A DNA stretch of 64,000 nt from Chamaecrista fasciculata (GCA_003254925.1 QANZ01049480.1:1-64000), one strand, 5' to 3'. Shown: positions 46,670-59,378, counted from the stretch's first letter. The notes: generated from the sequence alone by a model not told the origin. Made by a program: numbers and translations.

Positions 46670-48073
46670 ATGGGATCAGACGACAAGATTCACATAGTGA
46701 TGTTCCCATGGCTTGCAATGGGCCATATCACTCCTTTCCTTGAACTCTCCAAATTCATTGTTCAAAAGGGTCATCTTGTAACCTTTGTCTCCACCCCAAG
46801 AAACATCGATCGACTTCCCAAATTACCCCCACAATTATCTTCTTCTATCAAATTTGCCAAGCTTCCTCTACCTAAAGTCGAGAATCTCCCCGAAAACGCC
46901 GAGGCTACCATTGATGTCCCCTACAACCTCGTACCTCTCCTTAAAATAGCCTACGATGGTCTCCAAGAACCTCTCACGGAGTTTCTAGAATCTTCCAAAC
47001 CCGATTGGATCATAATTGATTTCTGCACTTACTGGATAAAACCCATAGTCTCAAAACTCGGCATCAAGAGTGCTTTCTTTTGCACATTCAACGCCGCGGC
47101 CACCGCTTTCTTCGGACCGGTTTCCGAGATGATGGGTACAAACCCGACCCGAATAAGTCTCGACGCTTTCACAGTGCCTCCGCCGTGGTTCAATTTTCCG
47201 AGCACTGTGGCATTTAACAAACACGACCTTCTTAAGGTAGCCGACGGGTACTCGGTGAACGATTCTGGCGTCACTGACAGTTATCGGTCCGGCGTCACGA
47301 TCCGGGACTGTGACCTTGTGTTGATTCGAACCTGCTCCGAATTCGAACCCGAATATCTCAAAGTCGCCAATGACATTTTTGAAAAAACGGTCCTCCCAAC
47401 AGGTATGCTTCCCAACATAACGGCGGCAGAGAGCGACGACAACGAAGAGAATGACACATGGCAAAGTATAAAGGAGTGGTTGGACAAGCAAGACAAAGGC
47501 ACAGTGGTGTACGCGGTGTTCGGTAGCGAAGCCAAATTGAGCCAAGAGCAAGTGACGAAGATAGCCCACGGGCTTGAGAAATCGGGCCTGGGCTTTTTTT
47601 GGGTTTTGAGGCTTCAAAGTGGGCCCGAGGACACACAAGTCCTGAAGCTTCCAGAAGGGTTTGAGGATCGTACGAGAGGGCGCGGGATGGTGTGGAATGG
47701 GTGGGCCCCACAGCTGAAGATATTGGGACACGTGGCAGTGGGTGGATTCTTGACACATGGTGGGTGGGGCTCGTTGGTGGAGGGGACTCAAAACGCGAAG
47801 CCACTTTTGGTGTTGTCGTTTCAGATAGACCAGGGCTTAAATGCGAGGCTATTGAACGACAAGAAAATGGGGTATCCGATACCAAGGGATGAGAGCGACG
47901 GGTCGTTTAGTAGTGAGGGATTGGCAGAGGCGTTGAGGATGGTGGTGGTGGAGGAAGAAGGGAAGGTTTATAGGGAGAAAATAAAAGAGTTGAGGGATGT
48001 ATTTGCAAGTAAGGAAAGACAAGATAAGTATATAGATGAATTATTGGAGTATCTGAAGGAGCATAGGAAATAA
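46670..48073 (+). CDS. UGT C: UGT91-like family-1 glycosyltransferase, intact
   Basis: A single exon of 467 residues. The start is the ATG at 46670, downstream of the TATA box and aligned with the D and E starts. His19 in LAMGHITP and Asp117 in DWIIIDF form the predicted catalytic pair. The linker is longer than in D and E (ITAAESDDNEEND). The donor box spans residues 345-388, begins WAPQLKILGHVAVGG, reads HGGWGS at the core and ends QIDQ. No signal peptide or transmembrane segment is seen. It belongs to the C/D/E subgroup, which differs from A/B in the pocket around His19 (AMGH against AFGH) and in the FCTYW segment after Asp117. The sugar donor is likely UDP-glucose or UDP-rhamnose, by family; the acceptor is unknown. 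Confidence 0.94.
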   Translation: MGSDDKIHIVMFPWLAMGHITPFLELSKFIVQKGHLVTFVSTPRNIDRLPKLPPQLSSSIKFAKLPLPKVENLPENAEATIDVPYNLVPLLKIAYDGLQEPLTEFLESSKPDWIIIDFCTYWIKPIVSKLGIKSAFFCTFNAAATAFFGPVSEMMGTNPTRISLDAFTVPPPWFNFPSTVAFNKHDLLKVADGYSVNDSGVTDSYRSGVTIRDCDLVLIRTCSEFEPEYLKVANDIFEKTVLPTGMLPNITAAESDDNEENDTWQSIKEWLDKQDKGTVVYAVFGSEAKLSQEQVTKIAHGLEKSGLGFFWVLRLQSGPEDTQVLKLPEGFEDRTRGRGMVWNGWAPQLKILGHVAVGGFLTHGGWGSLVEGTQNAKPLLVLSFQIDQGLNARLLNDKKMGYPIPRDESDGSFSSEGLAEALRMVVVEEEGKVYREKIKELRDVFASKERQDKYIDELLEYLKEHRK

Positions 48074-48904
48074 AGAGAAGGTTGTGCAGTGTGGTACATG
48101 GGAATGTGGATTTGTTTTGTTATAAATATATGTCAATTAATGGGAAAATGTGACTTGTAGTTGTATTGAGAGCATTGAAGAAGGTCAAGGTGATTAGGAG
48201 AATGTATTCCTATTGGGGAAGTAGGTCTGTCTTGTAACTTTTTGCACTTTAATAACAAAATTAGGGTTAGTATGTGGAAAAAATAGTATACGTCGAATTA
48301 TGATGAATGACTGACAATGTTAGTTAATTATGACATCATCTAAAAGTTACAACATGAAATGATCTAATTTTCGTTATTCACAAAATTAATTCCAGGGTCT
48401 TTAATTGTTCGTTTAACAATTTATATATGTTTATGACTAATAATGATGTACGTGATTTCATAGTCTTGTCTAATTTTAGGTCAGTGATTTCATAGTCTTG
48501 TCTAATTTTAGGTCAGTCAAGAATGGTCATGATTTCACCTAAGTGGGTACCTCACCTGTCTTAATATTTAGTATTTTTTACTAAACTCATGGCTTTTTCA
48601 ATCCCCCCTCCAAAAAAAACAAAATAACAAAATTTTCAATTTGTTCATATTAATCCCTAAAAAAATTGTGATAGATTATCGAAATATTCAAATCTAATAT
48701 AGAATCGCAAATTTTATTCTATATAAGTTTAGATTTTGATATAAGTCTAGGTTTGGGTATGACTATGATGATGCCTATACTCTATAATAATATTAAATAT
48801 TTATTTATATATATAAAATTATAATAATTTAAAATTATATGTGTTGAAAAATATTAAATTAGAAGTACTTTAATAATATGATAGGGGACTCTCCAAATGA
48901 TTAA
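48074..48904. other. 3' flank of UGT C and intergenic DNA
   Basis: The first 200 bp are related to the 3' flanks of UGT D and E (AAGGTTGTGCA, TTTGTTTTGTTATAAAT, TGTCAATTAATG), so the unit of duplication includes the 3' UTR. A 32-bp phrase starting TCATAGTCTTGTC is repeated in tandem near 48460-48515. The rest is AT-rich. Confidence 0.6.
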
Positions 48905-49371
48905 GGGTGTGTTTGGATTAGAAGTAGGTAATGAAATGATGATTTTATGTAATGAAATGGTAATGAGAAAATTATGTAATGAAAATGTAATGAAAATGGT
49001 GTTTGGATTAGTTTGAGATGTAATGAAAAAAATAAAATGTGAAATTATGAAAAAGGGTATGTAATGATTGTGGTTGGTTGAAATAAATATATGGGTTTTT
49101 TTAAATTGTATAGGGGTAGAATTGATAATTGATGATGGAAATAGATAGAAATAAAAAAATAATATTTTGACTTTTTGGTTGTGGTGGTTATGAAATGAAA
49201 TGGTAATAAAATTGTCTTGGAATTTGTGCTAAATGTGAATATTTGTAATGAAGGTTGGAGTAGTATTATGTAATGAAATGAAATGACCATAAATAACATG
49301 AAAATAGGGATAATAAAAGTATAATGAGATTATAATGAAATTATAATTCTAATCCAAAGAAACCCTGAGTT
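48905..49371. mobile_element. MITE-like element with GGGTGTGTTTGGATTAGAA ends
   Basis: The left end GGGTGTGTTTGGATTAGAA and the inverted right end GGGTTTCTTTGGATTAGAA pair over 19 bases with few differences. The interior repeats GTAATGAAATG. No convincing target duplication was found, so the superfamily is left open. Confidence 0.6.
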
Positions 49372-49529
49372 AGTTGTACATCTTGTAAGCCTCTGCCCAA
49401 TTTTCTATCATTATTCAAGTATATATATATTATTATATAATATTATTATCTCCTACTTCATGTATGCAAAACGATTACTTTAAGCTAGCTAATATTCTAT
49501 TTTTTTGAAGATCTTTACTAACTTAGGCG

Positions 49530-50393
49530 AATGCAATCAAAGCCCATTACCTTTAGGCTTTAACCCTCTCTCAATCTCTTATGATTTTTGGGTTTTGGAA
49601 ACCAAACATTATTGGTTTGTTTGATCTCAAAACAACTTATGTTGTTGTGACTTAGGCCCAAGAAAAAACACTTATGTTGTTGTGACTAACCGAGGCTTGA
49701 TGGATCCCTTGTCTCACAAGCCTAGTTTCATGTGGGTTTTGTAACCCAAAACCATATTTTAAAAAAAAAACTTCTTCTACAAGCTAGCCCATGCATGGAG
49801 CTGTGAGGAAACAGTACAACATATATGAGTGTGAGTTCATTAAGGGTCCGTTTGGTTTGAGGGAAAATGGAGATATGTAAAGTAAAGGCACAGATTAGTA
49901 CTGTCAAAACGGGCCAACCCGACCCAAATGGGTTGGCCCGCTGCGGGTTCTGTTTATGCGGGCCGAGCCGGGTTGGCCCGTTTTGAGAACGGGCCAGTAT
50001 TTTCATAACCCGGCTCGTTTTAGTGCGGGTTCGCGGGGCCCGTCAACCCACTTTGTTTTTTTTTGTTCACTCACTGTAATGATTTGCACTTTCCGAATTG
50101 TTTTTTTTTTAAAAAAAAATTGGGCTTTTCATTTCATTCCACCATCATGTATGTTAGAATTTAAATTGAGTGATTAACATATATATAAAAAAAAAACACT
50201 AGGAATTGAATAACGTCTAAAACATATATATAAAAAAATTCCTAGTGTTTTTATATGCATATATTTAAATTGAGTGATTGACATATATATTAAAGAACAC
50301 CTGCTGCATTAACATATATATAAAAATTTAATTGCTTGGAGACTTGAAGTGGGCATTAAATTTCAATTGTTGTAATTATGAAGCATTTTTTTT
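49530..50393. repeat. Segmental duplication block, second copy, and a broken foldback
   Basis: 49540-49800 matches the block before 40915 and holds the empty site of the LINE-type insertion. At 49890-50045, CAAAACGGGCCAACCCG and related arms look like half of a hAT foldback; its partner may lie in the N gap. Phrases around ACATATATAT and GTGATTGACATATATA repeat near 50160-50330. Confidence 0.6.
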
Positions 50394-50736
50394 NNNNNNN
50401 NNNNNNNNNNNNNNNNNNNNNNNNNNNNNNNNNNNNNNNNNNNNNNNNNNNNNNNNNNNNNNNNNNNNNNNNNNNNNNNNNNNNNNNNNNNNNNNNNNNN
50501 NNNNNNNNNNNNNNNNNNNNNNNNNNNNNNNNNNNNNNNNNNNNNNNNNNNNNNNNNNNNNNNNNNNNNNNNNNNNNNNNNNNNNNNNNNNNNNNNNNNN
50601 NNNNNNNNNNNNNNNNNNNNNNNNNNNNNNNNNNNNNNNNNNNNNNNNNNNNNNNNNNNNNNNNNNNNNNNNNNNNNNNNNNNNNNNNNNNNNNNNNNNN
50701 NNNNNNNNNNNNNNNNNNNNNNNNNNNNNNNNNNNN
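50394..50736. other. Assembly gap (343 N)
   Basis: Unknown bases. Apparent ORFs crossing it are artefacts. Confidence 0.99.
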
Positions 50737-53624
50737 ATAATTTTAAAAAAAAAGAAGAAAAATTTTGGATAAAAAAAAAAGACCAAGAAAAAAAAAATAG
50801 TCCAAATATAAATAATATGGAGCTTGTTGTAAAAAGACTAATCTTACCTTACTTTTTCAATTACAATAATAATTTAGATCTCCTTTTTTTTGGGGAGGGG
50901 GTTTCGGCAATACTTAATAGTTAATACACTTAGATGCTTTCAGTTCAATGCAAATTAGATGGAATTTTTTATTTTTAAAATTGATTCACGTAATTAACAG
51001 TTTTTCCCAAATATAGTTTATGACAAAATAATATCAAAATTGTTTACCAAAAAAGAAAAAAATAATATCAAAATTTGTAAAGCTCAAAATATAACATACA
51101 TATATTGATTGAGTTACATATTTGAGAATTGAGACCAAAAAATATTAATTTTTCTGAGACAAAAAAACAGATATTTTTATTCGTTTTTTTGTAAGATTGA
51201 TCTTAACTTACACTTCAATAAATTATTGTAATAAAGATCGCAATGATCTTATTTATTTAGTGAACATTGTGGTATCACGCCAAAACAAACAAACAAAATC
51301 TTTGTTAAGGTTAGTCTTAACTGAATTTTTTTCCTTTTTTTTTTAAAGGAAGATCTTAAATCACCTTTTCAATAATTTAATTGTTATCGCCTTTTTTTTG
51401 TTGTCATCATTTCTTATATTATCAAAAAAAAAACAAACATAAGTGCCAAGAATGAAAATTAGAGAATAACGATCTTTTATATCATCATCATTAAACGTTA
51501 ATGACCAGCACCGTCCATTTCCATGGTTATCAGTGGAAAGTTGAATCATAGGTATCTGTGTAAGGCTCGTGAATGACAATCATTAAATGTTAACGAATAA
51601 CTTCAATAAGAGTAAATTGACAATCTAGTCCCTGAAAATTTATTAAGCTAACAACTTAATTCATGAAATATTAAGATATACAATTTAATTCTTGAAAAAT
51701 TAAAACGATATACTAATTAGTCATTTTATTGATTAAGTAGTATACCATTTTCATATTTTGGAGACTAGAAAATATATTATTTTGATCTTTCAAGGACTAA
51801 ATATATAGTTTAACCTTTTAAGGACTGAATTATTAGCTTTGTGATCTTTTAAGAACCAAATTATTAGTTTATTTTACTTCTTCCCGCCCTTTAATATTAT
51901 GTTTATAAAAACTTTTAATAATAATGCTAATAAATACTACTATCAACAGTGACCCACGAGGGCACGAGGGATGCTTTTAATTGCACTCAGCGACAGTTTC
52001 CTACTGTTGTCACATATTCTTTTTTGATGGACAACTTTTGTTTAATGTATTTATCAAAATAAGAAAAAAAAAAGTCCTTAAATTTATATTAAATTTGAAT
52101 ATCTTTTTTCATAATTTAAATCAAGGAACAAAATATTAATAATTTTAATATTTTAAAAACTTAGTGGTATATTTTAATAATTAAAAAGATTCATTAATTA
52201 TGTGCAAACTCAAAAATTAAATAATAGTTTTTCTTTAACAAAAGTACTCTTAACATCTTTAAAATATAATTAAAAAGAGGGTTAAAAGAGCTTAAAATTA
52301 ATTAGGATAGAATATGGTTTACACTATTATTTTTTTTTAAAACATTCGTAATAATAAAAAGGTTAAAATTTTATTTTGATAATTGAACTATAAGATAAAT
52401 TCTATGCTGTTTAATATTTTTTTATTTTATTCTTCATATTTTTCCATTTAATTTTAATAATATTTTTATCTAATTTTTTTTATTATTTTTTAACTAAATA
52501 TTTGAAATAGATAATTTTTCTCACTCATATATATGTTAAGATATATATATATATATAAAATCCTCTAATTTAAAATTTTAATAAAATAACAACAAAAATT
52601 TAATAAAATTATAATTAAGAGTTAAGACTAGTAATAAAAAAATTTAAAATTTAAAATAGAAATAGGAAACAAATAATTTATGAGTCAAATCTAAATTTAT
52701 TTTATAATTTTGCAATCAAAATGAGATTTTTTACAAAATTAAGAAGATTTTCCTTTTAAAGTGTATTACATCACAACTTTGGAGAATCTGCCACATGTGT
52801 GAACATCCCTAAACTCATTTTGTCTACTCCTTTTTATCAGCAAAAAAGAAAAACCGGAAGCTGCAAACTGTGTACTGTACACTGTATAATCCAGGACCAT
52901 CCATCAATTTTATCCTCCGCCATTGGCGCTCTCTAAATTTATCCATAATTATAACCTTTTCAGCCGTACGATTTCACAATCTCTTTCTTTTGGCATGAAA
53001 TTTCATAATTTCTTTTTATCATGGTGCATTTTTTGTCATAATTTTTGTTAAGCGTAAATTTGGTTCCATATTTTTTTTTTCAGGTCTCATATCTTTATAA
53101 AAAGTTATTGATTTGGTCCCGTATCATTTTGGTCTCATATCTTTCGATTAACTTGCAGAATTGGTTCCATATCTTTGCAAAAATTTTCATCATTAATCCT
53201 ACATAATCTAAAGATATGAGACCAATTCTGCACCGGACCCAAAAATATGAAACCAATTTTATAACCTGACCAGAAGATATAGGACTAATTTAACATGACT
53301 CAAAGATATATATAGAACCAAAAGTGCAACACATGACCAAATTTATAACTTGAGAATAAGATATGAAACCAAAAGTACAAAAAAAATAAGGTTCTTCTCT
53401 TGATTGATCAATTGAGTTTTCAAATATATAAAAATTATCTTTTAAATGAATTTTTGTAGATTTCAAGATATGAGATATTCTATTAACTAAAGAAACCTTA
53501 AAATGTGTCATGTTAAATAAATTCAAAAAGAAAATTACTAGACTAAATTAATATCTTAACAAAAGTTAAGAATGTCAAAGTACACTTTGACAATCTTTTT
53601 ATTAAAAACAAAACGTACATTTCC
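50737..53624. other. Intergenic DNA upstream of UGT D
   Basis: 50795-51240 repeats 42640-43270 from the UGT C side. Around 53060-53390, phrases such as GGTCTCATATCTTT appear in both orientations and suggest a foldback repeat without clear ends. About 52780-52930 resembles 60690-60780 upstream of UGT E (GACCATCCATCAATTTTATCC), so D and E share distal promoter sequence. No gene is seen. Confidence 0.55.
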
Positions 53625-53702
53625 TATATAATCCTCCATCTCCATTGCTAACACTACACTAATCTTCTTCCAAACTTTCACAAACACAATCAATCCAACG
53701 CC
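53625..53702 (+). promoter_or_regulatory. Core promoter and leader of UGT D
   Basis: TATATAA at 53625-53631 within CCTATATAATCCTCCATCTC, identical to the UGT C phrase, 78 bp before the ATG. Confidence 0.75.
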
Positions 53703-55094
53703 ATGTCATCACACGACAAGCTTCACATAGTGATGTTCCCATGGTTTGCAATGGGTCATTTCTCTCCTTTCCTTGAACTCTCCAAACTCATTGTTCAAAA
53801 GGGTCATGTCGTAACCTTTGTCTCCACCCCAAGAAACATCGATCGACTTCCCAAATTACCCCCACATTTTTCTTCTTCCATCAAATTCGTCAAAATCCCT
53901 CTCCCCCAAGTTGACAATCTCCCTGAAAATGCAGAGGCCACCATTGATGTCACCCCAAACCTCGTACCTCTCCTTAAAAAAGCCTACGACGGTCTCCAAG
54001 AACCTTTCACGGAGTTTCTAGAATCTTCCAAACCCGATTGGATCATAATCGATTTCTGTACTTATTGGATCGGACCCACAGTTTCCAAACTCGGCATCAA
54101 GAGTGCTTACTTTTGCACATTCAATGCCGCCTCCATGACTTTCTTCGGACCCATTTCCGAGATGATGGGTACAAACCCGACCCGGAAAAGCCTCGACGCT
54201 TTCACGGTGCCTCCGCCGTGGTTCAATTTCCCGACCACGGTGGCTTTTAACAAATACGACTTTCGTACGGTTACCGGCGGGAGATCGGCGAACGATTCCG
54301 GCGTCTCTGACGGTTATCGGTCTGGCGTCACAATCCGAGATTCCGACCTCGTGTTGGTTCGGAGCTGCTACGAATTCGAACCCGAATATCTTAAAGTGGC
54401 CAATGACATTTTTGAAAAAACGGTCCTCCCAACCGGTCTTCTTCCCAAAACCAACGACGACAACGAGGAGAATGACACGTGGCAGGGAATTAAAGAGTGG
54501 TTGGACAAGCAAGAGAAAGGCACGGTGGTATACGCCGCTTTTGGGAGCGAAGCAAAGTTGAGTCAAGAGCAAGTGACGAATATAGCCCACGGGCTTGACA
54601 AATCAGGCTTGGGCTTTTTTTGGGTTTTGAGGCTTCGATCTGGGCCCGCAGATACACAAGTCTTGAAGCTTCCAGAAGGATTTGAGGATCGAACAAGAGG
54701 GCGTGGGATAGTGTGGAATGAGTGGGCTCCACAACTAAAGATATTGGGACACGAGGCAATGGGTGGGTTCTTGACACATGGCGGGTGGGGTTCGGTGGTA
54801 GAGGGGGCTCAAAATGCGAAGCCGCTTTTAGTGTTGTCGTTTCAGTTGGATCAAGGGTTAAACGCCAGGCTATTGAATGACAAGAAGATGGGATATCCGA
54901 TACCGAGGGATGAAAACGACGGGTCATTTACTAGTGAGGGGTTGGCGGAGGCATTGAGGATGGTGGTGGTGGAGGAAGAAGGGAGGATTTATAGGGAAAA
55001 AATAAAAGAGATGAGGGACATATTTGCAAATAAGGAATTGCAGGATAAGTATATAGATGAATTATTGGGATTTATGAAAAAGCATAGGAAATAA
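53703..55094 (+). CDS. UGT D: UGT91-like family-1 glycosyltransferase, intact
   Basis: A single exon of 463 residues, closest to UGT E. His19 in FAMGHFSP and Asp117 in DWIIIDF are the predicted catalytic pair. The acidic linker is NDDNEENDTW. The donor box spans 341-384, reads WAPQLKILGHEAMGG with core HGGWGS and ends QLDQ. Distinct from E, it has Phe at 15 and 20, TP in place of PP at 84-85, and DFRTVTGG in place of HLLTIARG (about 186-193), all in the acceptor half, so the two may differ in acceptor preference. The C-terminus ends KKHRK. Confidence 0.94.
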   Translation: MSSHDKLHIVMFPWFAMGHFSPFLELSKLIVQKGHVVTFVSTPRNIDRLPKLPPHFSSSIKFVKIPLPQVDNLPENAEATIDVTPNLVPLLKKAYDGLQEPFTEFLESSKPDWIIIDFCTYWIGPTVSKLGIKSAYFCTFNAASMTFFGPISEMMGTNPTRKSLDAFTVPPPWFNFPTTVAFNKYDFRTVTGGRSANDSGVSDGYRSGVTIRDSDLVLVRSCYEFEPEYLKVANDIFEKTVLPTGLLPKTNDDNEENDTWQGIKEWLDKQEKGTVVYAAFGSEAKLSQEQVTNIAHGLDKSGLGFFWVLRLRSGPADTQVLKLPEGFEDRTRGRGIVWNEWAPQLKILGHEAMGGFLTHGGWGSVVEGAQNAKPLLVLSFQLDQGLNARLLNDKKMGYPIPRDENDGSFTSEGLAEALRMVVVEEEGRIYREKIKEMRDIFANKELQDKYIDELLGFMKKHRK

Positions 55095-55745
55095 ATAAAA
55101 GGTTGTGCATTGTGGTTTATTGGAGGGGGTTTTGTTTTGTTATAAATTAATGTCAATTAATGAGAAATTGTGTGATTTGTAGTTGTAGTGAGAGCATTGG
55201 AATGGATCAAGGTGATTTGGTGAATGTGTCTTCATCGTGAAGTCAGTTTATCGTGTAACTTTCTGCAATTTCATATAAATTTAAAAATTAAATAATAAAT
55301 TTTGTCGTACAATAAATCTTTTCATGTAATATTTCATATCTCTTTTTGACCCTAAGGAATATTTCATATCTCTACAGAAATGTAAACTGCATCATAATTG
55401 TGGCCCTACAAACCGAACCACAATATCGTATGATTAACTTTCTTTTTTGTACCAGCAACCTCATTGGCTGTGTTACCCAAAGCGCAAAGATACATTTCAT
55501 AGCCCTGAAAAGATGAACTTTATCACATATACATCCAATATTGTTGTATCACAATTCACATCCATATAAGCATTTATTATTGTTGTATGATATACATAAT
55601 ATTTCCATTTTAGCTTGTATTGATTTCCATAAGAATGGGCTACTTGTCCGTAGTTTTCATATTCCTTGTTTGACTGTTTGAGTGTTGTGTGTAAAGTAGA
55701 TAGTTTACTTCGGCCTAAAACAAAATAAAAGGTAGATACCGTTTA
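55095..55745. repeat. 3' flank of UGT D, shared with UGT E
   Basis: 55258-55610 matches 63315-63600 downstream of E (TACAATAAATCTTTTC, CCTACAAACCGAACCAC, CCCAAAGCGCAAAGATACAT). The D copy lacks about 430 bp present at E between 62870 and 63315. Confidence 0.7.
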
Positions 55746-56212
55746 GGAAATAGATCCTCACCTGTACTAATTTTTGTGTTGTCCATGTTGTTCCTTTAAT
55801 CACAACCATTGAATTGATCCTAGGCTCTAAATCTGGCCACATTTGAGAAGGTGTACACTAACACATTTTTGTCTACTGCATTCAATAACAAGTCCGCTAC
55901 TTTAAAAATTTTGGAAGGCATCTATTGAAAAATAATATATTTAGTCCAACGAAATAAATTACTCTAAATATAAATTCATAAAATAAATATGTTGTGAATA
56001 AACTTTGACTAAATATATTATTTTTCAAGAGAGATGCCTTCTAAAATTTGTAAAGCAACGGACAGACTTGTTATTCAATGCAATTGACAAAAATGTGTAA
56101 ATGTGCATCTTCTCAAATGTGGCTAGTTTTAGAGCGTAAGATCAATTCAATGGGTGAGATTAAAGAATAGCAATGACAACACAAAAATTGTTACAGCTGA
56201 GGATCCATTCCC
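55746..56212. mobile_element. Foldback MITE with ~170-bp arms
   Basis: Starts GGAAATAGATCCTCACCTGT and ends with the inverse of GGGAATGGATCCTCAGCTGT; the arms pair through AATTTTTGTGTTGTC and TCTCAAATGTGGC(C/T)A. No exact target duplication was found. Confidence 0.65.
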
Positions 56213-57099
56213 CTTTGCAACTTTCTGTTTCATAAATCATAATTCATATACTGTATATTTAAGTAAAAATATTTATTTTGTTATAAATTTCTTTTAATTA
56301 CTAATTTAACTTTTATTCTCTCTTTTTTATAATTAGTCATATAAATATATATTTAATATTTTTTCTCAACCTATAAAGCATGGACATTTTATATATTTAA
56401 TATTTTTTCTCTTTTTTCTATCTTTAAATTTGAAATAACTTTATATTTTTAGTCCTTAAATTTATATAAAATTTGAATTTTTTTTTAAATTTAAATCAAG
56501 GAACAAAATATTAATGATTGTAATATTTTAAAGCCTTAATCATATATTTTAATTATTAAAAAAATCATTAATTATGTGCAAACTCAAAAATAAAATAGTA
56601 TTTTTTCTAAATAAATTGTTTATTGATCAAGTGACACCACATAACTCTCTTATTTTTTTTTAGCAAAAGTACTTTTGATATTTTTAAAATATAGGGTCAG
56701 CTTCAGTTGTACTTCTAAAATTATTTTTGGTCAACTTTACCTTCAATATTTCATATTTGAGCCAATTATACTCCTAAATTGGGGATGCATAATTCACACA
56801 AAAAAGAAAAATTGTGTGATACAATTGACCTAAAAAAAAATTGTGAGGTACAATCGAAAATTGACCTTATACTTTGAGGATATAAAAATTATTTTTTTTC
56901 CTTTTTTTAGGGTGGGGATCTTTTCTAATATTAGTATGTGAAGCTCTTTTTTTTTTGTAAATTTTGCCAAGTTTTGACCTATGTGATTCATAGAAGTCTC
57001 ATGCAACAATTTAGCGTGTAACATTCAAATTTTAAGAGTAAACTATCATTAATACATGGCAATTTAAAAAGCAATTAATATTAAGATAGTTAACTATTA
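56213..57099. other. AT-rich intergenic DNA, no gene seen
   Basis: Resembles 52020-52250 upstream of UGT D in places (for example TTAATTATGTGCAAACTC), so it belongs to the repeated intergenic unit. No gene or element ends are supported. Confidence 0.5.
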
Positions 57100-57248
57100 C
57101 TCCCTTCGATTCTGAATATTTGCTTTTTAAGGTTATTACACACAGATCAAGGAAATCATTAACCTACCTAAAATGAAGAGAAATATGAGATAAGAAGACT
57201 AAATTGTCCTTATTAAATTACTCATAGTTACTCCCACTAATTCAATTT

Positions 57249-57757
57249 TGTAACACCCTTACTTTAAACTAAATATTATTAAAAATCTCAAATAAAACTC
57301 CATTTATTAATAAAAATCATTAAATAATATCATTAATATACAAATTTACAACATAATTATTAGTACATAAATCAATCTTAGTTAAACTAAAACTTCCCAG
57401 ATTCCCATTAAAACTCCATCTATGTCACTTCTCCCTCAAGAAATGACTTCTCCAAGGTGGAACTTAAGCAATGATTCATCAACATGTTAATCTGGATACA
57501 TCATGAATAAAATGAATTAAAATAAGATGAAATAGGATCAAACCATAGAATACCAAAGTGTAATTTACCCTAGTTAAAATAAAAGATGAATTCATTTTCT
57601 ACCTAATTTCCACCGAGTATTCCTATTTTCTTGTTCTTCTCATCTTGTCTATCTTTTTCTCTCTCTCATTTCATTTTCGGTCTCTCTATTCTTCACTCTC
57701 TCACCCCTATCTTTCTTTTTGTTTCCTTATTTCTTTCTCAACATTCCACACACGAAT

Positions 57758-57796
<39 letters not shown>

Positions 57797-58772
57797 GTCT
57801 CAAGGGTCAAAGGGTCATTTTGGTCCTAAATGTATGCTTTAATATTCATTTTGGTCCATTATGTTTTAAAATGTTCAAATTGGTCCTAAATGTTGGCAAA
57901 ATGTTTCATTTTAGTCCTAAATATTGGTAAAATGTTTTAGTTTGGTCCCAAATTATTGAATTTGATCATATTTTTCTTGTCTCTCATTTCAAGTTTAAAG
58001 GAATTATTAAGAGGAACTCGTAGCTTTAAATTCGTCGCGTTCGAATTTGAAACGAGAGAGATATGATTAACTTTGTTTGTTTGATCATGAAATGAGCACC
58101 TGTTTTTAGGAATGATTTGACCTCGTTTGTTGACGGTTTTAACTGGATATAGAAAGTACTCTTTGAGAATAATATGTAACTCTAAACTCGTCACGTTTGA
58201 ATTTGAAACGAGCTATATTTAATAGTTTGGACCAAAATGAAACATTTTGCAAACATTTAGGATCAATTTGAACATTTTGAAACATAATGGACCAAATTGA
58301 ACATTAGAGCATACATTTAGGACCAAAATGAACCTTTAACCTAGCCTCAAGTCATACCTGGCTACCCCTTTTGTTTTAAAATTGCTACGTAGCCCACATC
58401 AAATTTACACACACACACTCATGCATTTGCTTTAGATGAGCTACGTGTTCTCATTTTTCCATACACATAATATATAAATTAGGGGTTTTCTGTGCCCGTT
58501 ATGTATGTAACGTTTGATTTGACATTTGTAGTTATTCATAACTAAATAGTATATTTTTATTATTTAAGGACTAAATCGTTAGAAGTGTGAAAATTAAAAG
58601 ACCAAATAATAAGTTTTCACTTTCTTAAATCTTATCTACTACTTTCTCTCTCCCATTATCTATATAGTTAACCAATTATCAAGTTCCACATGTTTTTTTT
58701 CTTATTTTCTAATTTTTAATTTAATTATTTTTGACCAAGCAAAAACACCCTCACACGTATAATATAACATAA

Positions 58773-58803
<31 letters not shown>

Positions 58804-59105
58804 GTATAGAAACGTGGCCCTTCTTTCCATTTTACATATTATTATAATAATATAAATATAAATATCCTAACAAACTCATCTACTTTTTGTCAAAGCAAAA
58901 CGTGGCATCTCCTATTTCACACTTTTAAATAATATATTAAAGGTTTGGCCAATATTCACATTTGACTACAGAAACTTTTCATTTTTATCAATCAAGTCCC
59001 TCTACTTTTTCTTTTCTTTCATAAAATTCCTTCCAAATATATATATATAACATGTATAATTATATTTAAAAATATTATTTTTATTTTGAAATTTAGGATG
59101 TTACA
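57249..59105. mobile_element. Solo LTR, TGTAACACCC...GATGTTACA
   Basis: TG...CA ends with imperfect inverted termini, flanked by the exact 5-bp duplication AATTT (57244-57248 and 59106-59110). No coding domain. Excluding the nested element it is about 1.3 kb. The termini look like plant Ty3/gypsy LTRs, but the family is not proven. It contains a (CA)n(TA)n microsatellite at about 57760-57796. Confidence 0.8.
57805..58342. mobile_element. MULE-type foldback element nested in the solo LTR
   Basis: Arms beginning GGTCAAAGGGTCATTTTGGTC and, inward from the right, AGGTTAAAGGTTCATTTTGG. Flanks AGTCTCAAG and AGCCTCAAG are a 9-bp duplication with one mismatch. Decayed copies of the family fill 33880-35400. 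Confidence 0.75.
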
Positions 59106-59378
59106 AATTTCTACTAACAATTTAATAGGGATAAAATTGTAAAAAGAGTAGTTAATGTTCTCTTGGTTTTGTAAAACATCAGATATTTTAAAAAAAAATA
59201 TCCTAAATTTTTTTTCTGTAAAATATCAATATCATTCTTTTCTGTAATTTTAAGATTATAAAAAATAAATTCAAACGATTGAGAGTTGAGATGTCTTAAC
59301 ACTTGAGTTCGATTTGTAAAAATTTCAAGACTAAAAAGTAAATTCAATGGTAAAAAGTTGAGGTACCCCATCACTGGN

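Larger units (their letters stand above)
57100..59200. mobile_element. Stowaway-like MITE split by a solo LTR (right end approximate)
   Basis: The left part (57100-57248) starts CTCCCTTCGATTC and matches the first half of 39580-39867; the right part (59106 to about 59200) matches its second half (TTAATGTTCTCTTG, ACATCAGATATTTT). Everything between is a later insertion. Confidence 0.7.

Noticed and set aside
50332-50786. ORFs of 120-146 codons across the N run
   Set aside because: Artefacts of undetermined bases.
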